Shown here: positions 1 to 6,346 of the stretch, piece by piece
Position numbering within the stretch: the stretch's first letter is position 1
Layout: every line of letters starts with the position of its first letter
Source: HXMU1420-2 sp040830545
GTDB lineage: Bacteria > Pseudomonadota > Alphaproteobacteria > Rhodobacterales > Rhodobacteraceae
DNA: 22,622 bases
Reading direction: 5' to 3'
NCBI GenBank assembly: GCA_040830545.1
Contig: JBFOMB010000097.1
Location: 1 to 22,622, forward strand
Notes under the pieces: generated by a model
Seen by the model: only the letters and a program-made list of their open reading frames with translations
What the model was told of the DNA's origin: nothing
The model's database searches: none
Translations under genes and position numbers: made by a program

Positions 1-36
1 GGGGGGCCGGGCCGCTCCCGGTAGCAGTTTGTTCAC

Positions 37-861
37 CTAGCCGGCCAGGGCAAACGCGCCCAGATGCACTTCGGGCGTGTAATAGTCTGTTGCGATGCCT
101 GCCGCGTCATAGCGGGCCTGCAGCGTTTCCAGCGACCCCTGTCCTGCGGCGCCATCCGTGCCCCAGCCAAAGGCCATCGGACCGCCCGCATAGGTCGGCA
201 CGGTAGCCAGGTAACAGCCCCAATCCTGGAACAGCGCCTTGAACGCCCGCAGGGTGTTGGTCAACTCGCCCCCTTGCAGGAAGGGCACGCCATTCTGGGT
301 CACCAGAATGCCGCCCGGTGTCAGCGCGCGGTGCGCGTGGCCGTAAAACGTATCAGTGAACAGGACTTCGCCCGGGCCAATCGGATCGGTCGAGTCGATG
401 ATGATCACGTCAAACGCGTCGCCCGGTGCCTTCATGAAATCCGCCCCATCGGCGATCACGAGGTTCAGGCGGGGATCATCAAACGCGCCCTGGCTGAGCA
501 TAGGCAGGTATTCCTTGGAAAACTCCACCACGCCAGCGTCGATTTCAACCATGGTGACATGTTCGACCGAGGTGTGTCGCAGGACCTCGCGCGCCATACC
601 GCCGTCACCGCCGCCAATGATCAGCACCTTCTTGGCCGCTCCATGGGCCAGGATCGGCACGTGGGTCAACATTTCGTGGTAAACGAAATTGTCGCCTTCG
701 GTGGTCTGAACCACGTCATCCAGTGTAAGTATGCGCCCGAAGCGGTTGTTGTGAAACACTTTCAGTCGCTGGTGTTCCGTCTCGCTGTCATACAGCAATT
801 CGTCAATGCGCAGCGATTGGGCGTATTCCGGGTGCAGCGCCTCTGTCATCCAGTCACTCAT
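37..861 (-). CDS. speE: Spermidine synthase (polyamine aminopropyltransferase)
   Basis: A cytosolic aminopropyltransferase that moves the aminopropyl group of decarboxylated S-adenosylmethionine to putrescine, giving spermidine and methylthioadenosine. The 274-residue length is normal for bacterial SpeE. Visible are the TTEGDNFVYHEM segment (about 53-64), the nucleotide-binding GGGDGG motif (83-88), the acidic VEID strand end (about 105-108) and the DSTDP active-site loop (156-160), whose first Asp is the expected catalytic residue. The ATG overlaps the speH stop codon (ATGA), so the two genes are translationally coupled, and speH supplies the decarboxylated substrate. No speF or other putrescine source lies in the window. 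Identification is secure; exact diamine preference is not shown by sequence alone. Confidence 0.96.
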   Translation of the reverse strand: MSDWMTEALHPEYAQSLRIDELLYDSETEHQRLKVFHNNRFGRILTLDDVVQTTEGDNFVYHEMLTHVPILAHGAAKKVLIIGGGDGGMAREVLRHTSVEHVTMVEIDAGVVEFSKEYLPMLSQGAFDDPRLNLVIADGADFMKAPGDAFDVIIIDSTDPIGPGEVLFTDTFYGHAHRALTPGGILVTQNGVPFLQGGELTNTLRAFKALFQDWGCYLATVPTYAGGPMAFGWGTDGAAGQGSLETLQARYDAAGIATDYYTPEVHLGAFALAG

Positions 862-1379
862 GCCGCGACCTCCTGATCCTGAACCAGACCCTGACCGCGA
901 CGCAGTTCTTTCACGCGTACGTCGGTGGTGGCAAATGTCTCTTTCAGCACGTCAACTGCGCGCCACGGCTCTGCGTCGCCACACATGAACACGTCAAATG
1001 CGCCATAGCCGATTTCGGGCCAAGTGTGCACGCTGATATGGCTTTCGGCCAGAACGGCCACGCCGCTTACTCCCTGGGGCGAGAATTTATGCGTGTGGAT
1101 GTGCAGTAACGTCGCCTTGCAGCGATCCACGATCTCGCGAAACGCGCGCGCGATGCGGGTTTCGTCGTCCAGTCCGTGGCCGTTCACAACCTCGATGATC
1201 AGGTGTGTGCCGGCAAACACGTCCCCGTCGCGGCGAATGAAATGATCTTCGCGCGTGTCGTCGAACAAGCCAAAAACGGCAGTTTCAGTTGGCGCAGGTG
1301 TGACCCCACGCGTGTTTTCTTCCTCTTGGGCGCCTGTTTCCAGACCGATCCCCAGTTGGAAGAGGTCGGCATTGTCCAT
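858..1379 (-). CDS. speH: S-adenosylmethionine decarboxylase proenzyme
   Basis: Pyruvoyl-dependent enzyme that decarboxylates S-adenosylmethionine to supply the aminopropyl donor for SpeE. The ESHISVHTWPE motif marks self-cleavage between Glu112 and Ser113, where Ser113 becomes the pyruvoyl group; His118 and Cys133 (in FMCGD) match the family's proton-transfer residues. I start it at the ATG at 1379 (173 residues) because an AAGGGG Shine-Dalgarno sits about 7 bases upstream; a longer open frame to 1409 has no better start. The protein carries roughly 45 extra N-terminal residues, rich in acidic and polar residues, compared with the compact prokaryotic enzymes of about 125-130 residues. It is first in the speH-speE operon and overlaps speE by four bases. 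Confidence 0.94.
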   Translation of the reverse strand: MDNADLFQLGIGLETGAQEEENTRGVTPAPTETAVFGLFDDTREDHFIRRDGDVFAGTHLIIEVVNGHGLDDETRIARAFREIVDRCKATLLHIHTHKFSPQGVSGVAVLAESHISVHTWPEIGYGAFDVFMCGDAEPWRAVDVLKETFATTDVRVKELRRGQGLVQDQEVAA

Positions 1380-1474
1380 GACGCGCCCCTTCGTTCCAGC
1401 AGATGACAATCCGGTCGGTTCCTTAGCGCCCCCCCGAAGAAAACAGGGTTGGGATCGGTTCCGAACGTGCCGGG

Positions 1475-1503
1475 CACATAGGAGCGTCTGCTGAGTCGAT
1501 CAA
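1475..1503 (-). promoter_or_regulatory. Candidate sigma-70 promoter of speHE
   Basis: On the minus strand TTGATC (1498-1503) and TATGTG (1475-1480) are separated by exactly 17 bases. Transcription would start near 1467 and give a leader of about 88 bases before speH. The -35 is good and the -10 moderate. Confidence 0.5.
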
Positions 1504-1558
1504 GCGAATTGTTCAGGCGTGCGACGAAAACTACTTAACCTGTTACGTCGCGTTCCCG

Positions 1559-1576
1559 TGTACAGGCGCTTGTACA
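1559..1576. promoter_or_regulatory. Inverted repeat TGTACA-N6-TGTACA before the DMT gene
   Basis: Two copies of the self-complementary hexamer TGTACA lie at 1559-1564 and 1571-1576, so the 18-base block is a perfect inverted repeat in its arms. It ends 43 bases before the TTG start of the DMT gene. A related TGTTCAGGCG lies 49 bases upstream (1510-1519). The arrangement fits a dimeric operator, but no regulator is identified. Confidence 0.35.
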
Positions 1577-1619
1577 TTCCGCTAGGGCAGTTTTCACTAG
1601 GTCGGGCAAGGAGTTTTGC

Positions 1620-2525
1620 TTGGCTTCCATCGAATCTGACAGCGGGCAGGTGGTCCGGGGTGTTCTTCTGATACTCGGCGCGATCCTGTGTTTTGACACG
1701 ATGAGCATCATCGTGCGCTTTCTGCTGCCCTATTACACCGCGCCTGAACTGTCTGCCTATCGCAACGTGTTGGGCATAGTGCCCAGCCTTGCGCTGATGC
1801 TTTGGACGCGGGAACTGCGGTTTCGCGGGTCAAAGCTGTACATTCGCAAATGGCCGGTGGCGGTGGCACGGGGGCTGGCCGTGGCGTTGGCGCAGCTGTG
1901 TTTCTACACCGCGTTGGGGCATCTGGAATTGGCGACCGTCTCCGCACTGGCCCAGACAAACGCGATGTTCGTGGTGCTGTTGTCGGTGCTGATGTTGGGC
2001 GAAAAGGTCGGACCGTGGCGGATTTCAGCAGTGGTGTTGGGGTTTGTCGGTGCGGTCTGGATCCTGCGCCCTGGCAGTGACGCGTTTTCGGTTTGGGCAC
2101 TGGCCCCGGTTGGGGCAGCGCTATGCTACAGCTATTCGATGATCACGGTGCGGGTGTTCGACCGGGATGTGTCGAATGCGCTATTGTTCCTTTATGCCTC
2201 CGTCGCGGCGGCCGTCGGCGCGGTGATCATTGCGTGGTTCACAACCGATTTCACGCCGATCCGTAGCCTCGTCGATGGCGGGCTGATCTTCATCATGGCG
2301 ACATTGGGCGGTGTTGGCGTGTTGTTCATGATGCTGGCCTACCGCATGGCGGCCCCATCAGCATTGGCCCCGTTCACCTATTTCAGCCTGCTGAGCGCGT
2401 TTTTGTTCGGCTGGGTGATTTTTGGCGAAGCGCCGGTCGATACGTTGTTCCCCGGCGTGTTGTTGATCGTCGGGGCCGGGGCGCTGATCATCTGGCGGGA
2501 AAACCACGTCGCGCGCCAAACATAG
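1620..2525 (+). CDS. DMT superfamily (EamA) transporter
   Basis: An inner-membrane protein of 301 residues with about ten hydrophobic segments in two EamA repeats, the usual architecture of drug/metabolite exporters. The first repeat ends in a motif of type NAMFVVLLSVLMLGEKV followed by ILRPG, typical of the family; the second repeat carries ALAPFTYFSLLSAFLFGWVIFGE. The start is TTG at 1620, supported by AAGGAG at 1608-1613 six bases upstream and by good alignment of the N-terminus with the expected first membrane helix. It is divergent from speHE. Substrate cannot be read from sequence; relatives export or import amino acids, metabolites or, in Rickettsia, S-adenosylmethionine, and the proximity to speH is only suggestive. 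It ends 71 bases from a convergent DUF1127 gene. Confidence 0.88.
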   Translation: MASIESDSGQVVRGVLLILGAILCFDTMSIIVRFLLPYYTAPELSAYRNVLGIVPSLALMLWTRELRFRGSKLYIRKWPVAVARGLAVALAQLCFYTALGHLELATVSALAQTNAMFVVLLSVLMLGEKVGPWRISAVVLGFVGAVWILRPGSDAFSVWALAPVGAALCYSYSMITVRVFDRDVSNALLFLYASVAAAVGAVIIAWFTTDFTPIRSLVDGGLIFIMATLGGVGVLFMMLAYRMAAPSALAPFTYFSLLSAFLFGWVIFGEAPVDTLFPGVLLIVGAGALIIWRENHVARQT

Positions 2526-2535
2526 CTGTGCATAC

Positions 2536-2561
2536 AAAAAAAGCCGGGGCAGAGCCCCGGC
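2536..2561 (-). terminator. Intrinsic terminator of the DUF1127 gene
   Basis: A perfect 8-base-pair stem (2543-2550 with 2554-2561) and a three-base loop lie next to seven A residues (2536-2542). Read on the minus strand this is a GC hairpin followed by seven U, placed 36 bases after the DUF1127 stop codon. On the plus strand no U tract follows, so it is best assigned to the minus strand; it may still slow plus-strand polymerase leaving the DMT gene. Confidence 0.8.
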
Positions 2562-2596
2562 AAGGAAGAGGTCCGGTAAACTCGGACGGGGAAAAC

Positions 2597-2824
2597 TCAG
2601 GTCATCCAGAAGGGCCGTTCGGCCTCGGTCCGGGCTTCGGCGCGGCTGACACCGATGTCATTCAGCATTCGGTCATCCAACCGGCTGAGATGTTGTCGCG
2701 TGCGCCGGCGTGCGTCCCAGATGACGACAAGACGCGCAAACGAAATCGCCAGAGCGGCGACGACCGGCAGACGTTTCGTCTGGGGCAGCATGTGGGCCGG
2801 GATGGGTGTTGCGCTGTGTGTCAT
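2597..2824 (-). CDS. DUF1127 small basic protein
   Basis: A 75-residue protein whose C-terminal half has the DUF1127 signature: an Arg-rich helix (WDARRRTRQHLSRLDDR), the LNDIGVSR motif and the terminal RPFW. The N-terminal half holds a hydrophobic stretch (LPVVAALAISFARLVVI), also common in the family. Members in alphaproteobacteria are small Arg-rich proteins linked to stress and nutrient responses, and some in Rhodobacter and Agrobacterium bind RNA or affect RNA turnover. I start at the ATG at 2824, with an AAGG Shine-Dalgarno eight bases upstream; a GTG at 2833 is in frame but less likely. It is divergent from a MocR regulator, which is its likely controller. It has its own strong terminator. 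Molecular role unknown. Confidence 0.85.
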   Translation of the reverse strand: MTHSATPIPAHMLPQTKRLPVVAALAISFARLVVIWDARRRTRQHLSRLDDRMLNDIGVSRAEARTEAERPFWMT

Positions 2825-2842
2825 GGGAAGCACCTTTCAATT

Positions 2843-2909
2843 TTGTATCGACACAATGTGTACTTTCTGGTACGATTGATTGATACACTTTAGAACAATC
2901 CAATACCAG
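2843..2909. promoter_or_regulatory. Nested inverted repeats between DUF1127 and mocR-type gene
   Basis: The 97-base divergent region is AT-rich and contains three symmetric pairs: an imperfect 14-base palindrome TTGTATCGACACAA (2843-2856), GTGTA (2858-2862) facing TACAC (2884-2888), and CTGGTA (2867-2872) facing TACCAG (2904-2909). MocR-type regulators normally bind sites in the divergent promoter next to their own gene, so these are candidate operators. I could not assign -35 and -10 boxes with confidence. Confidence 0.4.
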
Positions 2910-2921
2910 AGAAAGATTGTG

Positions 2922-4334
2922 ATGGGTACAATTTGGCCGGGCGCGCTGCCCGAAGGGCCGGGGCCGAAGTACAAACAACTGTCCGAAACCATTCGCAACG
3001 CGATTGCGGCAGGACAATTGGCGGCTGGGGATCGGTTGCCGCCGGTGCGGGAATTGGCGTTTCAGTTAAGCATCACGCCGGGCACGGTTGCGCGGGCTTA
3101 TACGGTGCTGACTGACGCGGGGGTTTTGCAGGCCGAGGTCGGGCGCGGGACTTTTGTGGCCGAGCAAAGTCAGGCAGATGACACGGTCGAAGCCATTGAA
3201 ATTGATGTGATCGCGCATAACACGGGCGGCCCATCCTCAAACGACGTAAACCTGTTTTCGCCGCACCTGCCCAGCGTGGGGCAGACCGGGTTGATCCGCA
3301 AAATCCTGACCGAGTTGGGGCGCGAACCGCCCTCTGGCCTGATGCACTATCCCAGTCAGGCCGCGGCACAGCCCCTGCGCGAGGCTGTGGTGGACTGGAT
3401 CGCGGATCTGCCACTGGGATCGGTCAGCGAACGGCACATTGTACCAACCAATGGCGGACAAAACGCCATATCGCTGATCCTGCAGGCCGTTCTGCAGGGT
3501 CGCCGTCCCGTCGTTCTGGTTGAGGAACTGTCCTATCCCGGCTTCCGGCGTGCGGCAGAACTGCTGCGGGCCGAAGTTGTACCAGTGGCCATGGACGACC
3601 AGGGTGTCATCCCCGAAGCGCTGGCCGCTGCCGCACGTGCCCATGATGCGCAAATCTTTTGCACCACGCCCGAGGTGCACAATCCAACAGGGTTACTGAC
3701 CCCGATGGAGCGGCGTGTGCAACTGGCTGAGGTCGCAGAAAAGCATGACCTGCAAATCCTCGAAGACGCCTGCTACCTGCTGCGCGAAACCGCCGCCCCC
3801 AGCTATCGCATGATCGCGCCCGAGCGGTCGTGGTATGTGACCAGCTTGTCCAAATCCATCACGCCAGCATTGCGCTTTGGCTTTGGTGTCGCCCCCGACG
3901 GGCAGGAATCGCGCCTGCGTCGCGCTGCGGAATACGGGTTCTTTGGCGTCTCAACCCCCATCGTTGATCTGGTCACGCTGCTGCTGCGCCACCCGCAGTT
4001 GCGTGCGATCGAGGATGAGATCCGTAGCGTGATCCGCACATACCTGCAAAGTACGGCGAATATTCTGGGCATGTACCAACTGGGCTGGCGGGACGGCGCG
4101 CCGTTTGTGTGGATTACCCTTCCGCCGGGATGGCGGGCCAGCGCGTTTTGCGTGGCTGCCGAGGCGCAGGGTATCCGCATTCGCCCGGCTGAAGACTATG
4201 CATGTCGCAATGCCCGCAGCCCGCATGCGGTGCGGTTGTCGGTGAATTCCGGCATTCCACTGGACCACTATGAGGCCGCATTGAACCGTCTGCGGGATTT
4301 GCTGGACAATCCGCCGGAAAGGATTGGGGTATAA
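2922..4334 (+). CDS. MocR-type GntR/aminotransferase transcriptional regulator
   Basis: A 470-residue fusion of an N-terminal GntR winged helix-turn-helix (about 16-80, with the GDRLPPVRELAFQLSITPGTVARAY signature) and a C-terminal fold-type I aminotransferase domain (about 110-465). The PLP site appears intact: Asn254 in HNPTG, Asp282 in LEDACY, the Schiff-base Lys311 in SLSKS, and Arg318. MocR proteins sense PLP adducts or amino compounds and control nearby genes rather than acting as transaminases. I start at ATG 2922, where similarity to the GntR arm begins; a TTG at 2880 would add 14 unlikely residues. The divergent DUF1127 gene is the obvious target. It is not next to pdxST, taurine or gab genes, so its ligand is unknown. 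Confidence 0.9.
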   Translation: MGTIWPGALPEGPGPKYKQLSETIRNAIAAGQLAAGDRLPPVRELAFQLSITPGTVARAYTVLTDAGVLQAEVGRGTFVAEQSQADDTVEAIEIDVIAHNTGGPSSNDVNLFSPHLPSVGQTGLIRKILTELGREPPSGLMHYPSQAAAQPLREAVVDWIADLPLGSVSERHIVPTNGGQNAISLILQAVLQGRRPVVLVEELSYPGFRRAAELLRAEVVPVAMDDQGVIPEALAAAARAHDAQIFCTTPEVHNPTGLLTPMERRVQLAEVAEKHDLQILEDACYLLRETAAPSYRMIAPERSWYVTSLSKSITPALRFGFGVAPDGQESRLRRAAEYGFFGVSTPIVDLVTLLLRHPQLRAIEDEIRSVIRTYLQSTANILGMYQLGWRDGAPFVWITLPPGWRASAFCVAAEAQGIRIRPAEDYACRNARSPHAVRLSVNSGIPLDHYEAALNRLRDLLDNPPERIGV

Positions 4335-4348
4335 TGATACCTTATTTT
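4328..4348 (+). terminator. Weak hairpin with U-rich tail at the end of the MocR-type gene
   Basis: GGTAT (4328-4332) pairs with ATACC (4337-4341) around a four-base loop and is followed by TTATTTT. The stem is short and contains the stop codon, so this is only a possible terminator. Confidence 0.3.
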
Positions 4349-4389
4349 CAAGATATTGAATTCAATCACTTCTTTCCGGTTTGTGGTGC

Positions 4390-4418
4390 TTGACGTAACT
4401 TCAGACTCTCCATATACC
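4390..4418 (+). promoter_or_regulatory. Sigma-70 promoter of rplM-rpsI
   Basis: TTGACG (4390-4395), a 17-base spacer and TATACC (4413-4418) form a near-consensus housekeeping promoter. Transcription should start near 4425, leaving a leader of about 58 bases. This agrees with the high expression expected for a ribosomal operon. Confidence 0.75.
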
Positions 4419-4435
4419 CCGTCCATCCGATTTTG

Positions 4436-4460
4436 AGCGGGTGCACATGCGCCCGCTTTT
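4436..4460 (+). promoter_or_regulatory. Terminator-like hairpin in the rplM leader
   Basis: Bases 4436-4445 and 4448-4457 are complementary apart from one G-T wobble, giving a stem of about nine pairs with a four-base loop, followed by TTTT (4457-4460). It lies about ten bases after the predicted transcription start and 22 bases before the rplM ATG. It could act as an attenuator or as a protein-binding leader element; L13 is known to repress its own operon through the mRNA leader in E. coli. Confidence 0.5.
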
Positions 4461-4482
4461 CACGTCAGACAGGACGACAGCA

Positions 4483-4941
4483 ATGAAAACCTATTCTGCA
4501 ACCCCTGCAGAGATCGACAAGAAGTGGATCCTGATCGACGCCGAAGGCGTTGTTCTGGGCCGTCTTGCCTCGATCGTGGCCACGCGTCTGCGCGGCAAGC
4601 ACAAAGCAACCTTCACGCCGCATATGGACATGGGTGACAATGTCATCGTGATCAATGCCGACAAGGTCCAGATGACCGGCAAGAAGCACGAAGAAAACTA
4701 CTACTGGCACACCGGGTACCCGGGCGGGATCAAGAGCCGCACAAAGGCACAGATCCTCGAAGGCGCACATCCCGAGCGCGTGGTCTATCAGGCCGTGAAG
4801 CGTATGCTGCCGGGCAACCGTCTGAGCCGCAAGCAGATGACCAACCTGCGCATCTACGCCAGCGCGGAACATCCGCACGAGGCGCAGTCGCCCGAAGTTC
4901 TGGACGTGAAGTCTATGAACAAGAAAAACACCCGGAGCTGA
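4483..4941 (+). CDS. rplM: 50S ribosomal protein L13 (uL13)
   Basis: A 152-residue large-subunit protein. The N-terminal MKTYSATPAEIDKKW, the WILIDAEGVVLGRLAS segment, the KVQMTGKKHEENYYWHTGYPGG block (about 62-84) and the MLPGNRLSRKQMTNLRIY segment are all diagnostic. I start at ATG 4483, which matches the family N-terminus and has AGGA eight bases upstream; an ATG at 4441 in the same frame lies inside the leader hairpin and is rejected. First gene of the conserved rplM-rpsI operon; five bases separate it from rpsI. Confidence 0.97.
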   Translation: MKTYSATPAEIDKKWILIDAEGVVLGRLASIVATRLRGKHKATFTPHMDMGDNVIVINADKVQMTGKKHEENYYWHTGYPGGIKSRTKAQILEGAHPERVVYQAVKRMLPGNRLSRKQMTNLRIYASAEHPHEAQSPEVLDVKSMNKKNTRS

Positions 4942-4946
4942 GACAG

Positions 4947-5438
4947 ATGGCAGATCAGATCAATTCCCTGGAAGACCTGAACGCCGTTGCCGGTGTTGAG
5001 GATGTTGTTGTCGAAGAAACCATGGCCCCCCGTGAACCGGTTCGTGACGAGCTGGGCCGGTCCTATGCCACAGGCAAACGTAAGGACGCCGTTGCACGCG
5101 TTTGGATCAAGCCGGGCTCGGGCAAAGTAACCGTGAACGGCAAAGAGCTGGACAAGTATTTCGCGCGTCCGGTTCTGCAGATGATCCTGCGCCAGCCGTT
5201 CCAGGTCGCCGGTGTCGAAGGTGAATTCGACGTCATGGCAACCGTCAAGGGCGGTGGCCTGTCCGGTCAGGCCGGCGCGGTCAAGCACGGCATCTCCAAG
5301 GCGCTGCAGCTTTACGATCCGAACCTGCGCGCCGCACTGAAAGCAGCAGGCTTCCTGACCCGCGACAGCCGCGTGGTGGAACGCAAGAAGTTCGGCCGCC
5401 GCAAGGCCCGCCGGAGCTTCCAGTTCTCCAAGCGTTAA
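4947..5438 (+). CDS. rpsI: 30S ribosomal protein S9 (uS9)
   Basis: A small-subunit protein of 163 residues, about 30 longer than E. coli S9 because of an acidic N-terminal extension (residues 1-35), a known feature in alphaproteobacteria. The core starts at SYATGKRKDAVARVWIKPG, contains GGGLSGQAGAVKHGISKAL (about 109-127) and ends in the basic tail GRRKARRSFQFSKR, whose terminal Lys-Arg contacts P-site tRNA in the ribosome. It is co-transcribed with rplM, five bases downstream, and followed by a strong terminator. Confidence 0.97.
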   Translation: MADQINSLEDLNAVAGVEDVVVEETMAPREPVRDELGRSYATGKRKDAVARVWIKPGSGKVTVNGKELDKYFARPVLQMILRQPFQVAGVEGEFDVMATVKGGGLSGQAGAVKHGISKALQLYDPNLRAALKAAGFLTRDSRVVERKKFGRRKARRSFQFSKR

Positions 5439-5446
5439 TCGCTGGT

Positions 5447-5466
5447 GCAGGGCGATTTTGCCCTGC
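5447..5466 (+). other. Stem-loop after rpsI
   Basis: GCAGGGC (5447-5453) pairs perfectly with GCCCTGC (5460-5466) around a six-base loop, just after the rpsI stop codon. No U tract follows. It may protect the mRNA 3' end or assist the terminator 13 bases further on. Confidence 0.5.
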
Positions 5467-5479
5467 TCAAGACTACAGG

Positions 5480-5511
5480 AAGGGTCACGCATCACTGCGT
5501 GGCCCTTTTTT
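5480..5511 (+). terminator. Intrinsic terminator of rplM-rpsI
   Basis: A stem of 11-12 pairs with one G-T wobble (5480-5491 with 5496-5507), a four-base loop and a run of six T (5506-5511). This is a classic strong terminator. It ends four bases before the stop codon of the convergent FkbM gene. Confidence 0.88.
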
Positions 5512-5514
5512 GGT

Positions 5515-6264
5515 TCAGTCGGGGAACCCTGGCATATCTGGCCCCAGGTACCAATCATCAAACCGTGAAATGTTGGTCAGAACGCGCCGGTAGCCATGAC
5601 CGGTCAACAACGCATGCAAATTCTCGCGTGCAGGCAACATGTTGTGTTCCACTGCGATCACGCGGAACTGCCTTCGGTTGAAATCGAACGCGTTCAGGAT
5701 GTCCGGTTCGCTGCCCTCCGTATCGATTGAAAGGAAATCGACAGTGTCGGGGGCGTTGTGTTCCTCAAGTAAATCGTTCAGCGAAATCGTTGTGACGTCA
5801 TACGTCTCTCCACGCCAGGCATAATTCGATTTCGCAAATCGCGAGATCGCAGATTTCTCGCCGCGCGGTGCCTGGGTGAAGGTCAGCGTCTCTCCTGACT
5901 TACTCCAGACGCAACGGGTTTCAATCGTGCAGGTTCGGTTGGCTTTCAGGTTGGTCTGATACACGCGCGCCGGTTCGGCCAAGATACCAGTCCAGCCAAA
6001 TTGCGTTTCCAGCAGATGCGTGTTGGACAAGTCAACGCCATTGGTGGCCCCGAATTCGACAAAGAAACCGTCCCTCTGAAAATCGGTACAGACCAGCGCA
6101 AACAGATCCTGACGCAATTGGGCGCGTGATTGATCCAGCAAGTCCATACAAGCATTGCGGTGTTTGGCGGGCATCGCGCGGACAAAGTTCAGATCGAAAT
6201 ATCCGGCCTCGCGCAGTTGCAGGTCGCGGAGGCGGTTCTTGCGGATGAGAGTGTATGAGGACAT
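5515..6264 (-). CDS. FkbM family SAM-dependent methyltransferase
   Basis: A 249-residue protein with the Methyltransf_21 (FkbM) pattern: the SAM-binding strand FFVEFGATNGVDLSNTHLLE (about 67-86), GWTGILAEP (90-98), and the later VDFLSIDTEGSE motif (175-186) followed by ILNAFDF. Such enzymes usually O-methylate sugars of polysaccharides or natural products. An N-terminal helical region of about 60 residues precedes the fold. It is 82 bases downstream of a second, different FkbM-like gene in the same direction. No glycosyltransferase or polysaccharide gene is near, so the substrate is unknown. It ends against the rpsI terminator. Confidence 0.85.
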   Translation of the reverse strand: MSSYTLIRKNRLRDLQLREAGYFDLNFVRAMPAKHRNACMDLLDQSRAQLRQDLFALVCTDFQRDGFFVEFGATNGVDLSNTHLLETQFGWTGILAEPARVYQTNLKANRTCTIETRCVWSKSGETLTFTQAPRGEKSAISRFAKSNYAWRGETYDVTTISLNDLLEEHNAPDTVDFLSIDTEGSEPDILNAFDFNRRQFRVIAVEHNMLPARENLHALLTGHGYRRVLTNISRFDDWYLGPDMPGFPD

Positions 6265-6346
6265 GAGCGTGCCGGGATAAGTGTCTGTTTGTAATAGGGT
6301 TGGATACTAGGTGATACGCATGGCGCGCGTCACCCGCGAAATCGTG

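Noticed and set aside
7..21. Hairpin CCGGG-N5-CCCGG after speE
   Set aside because: The stem is only five pairs, no U tract follows, and it lies at the window edge, so a terminator call is not supported.
64..876. Long plus-strand open frame opposite speE
   Set aside because: It is antisense to a gene with complete family motifs, has no recognisable domain and no ribosome-binding site; the GC-rich codon pattern of speE keeps the opposite frame open.
1420..1478. Short upstream open frame (ATG at 1478, 18 codons) before speH
   Set aside because: Its ATG overlaps the predicted -10 box, so it should not be transcribed.
1397..1493. CAGCAGA at 1397-1403 can pair with TCTGCTG at 1487-1493 upstream of speH
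   Set aside because: The second arm lies in the spacer of the predicted promoter and would not be in the transcript; the pairing is probably chance.
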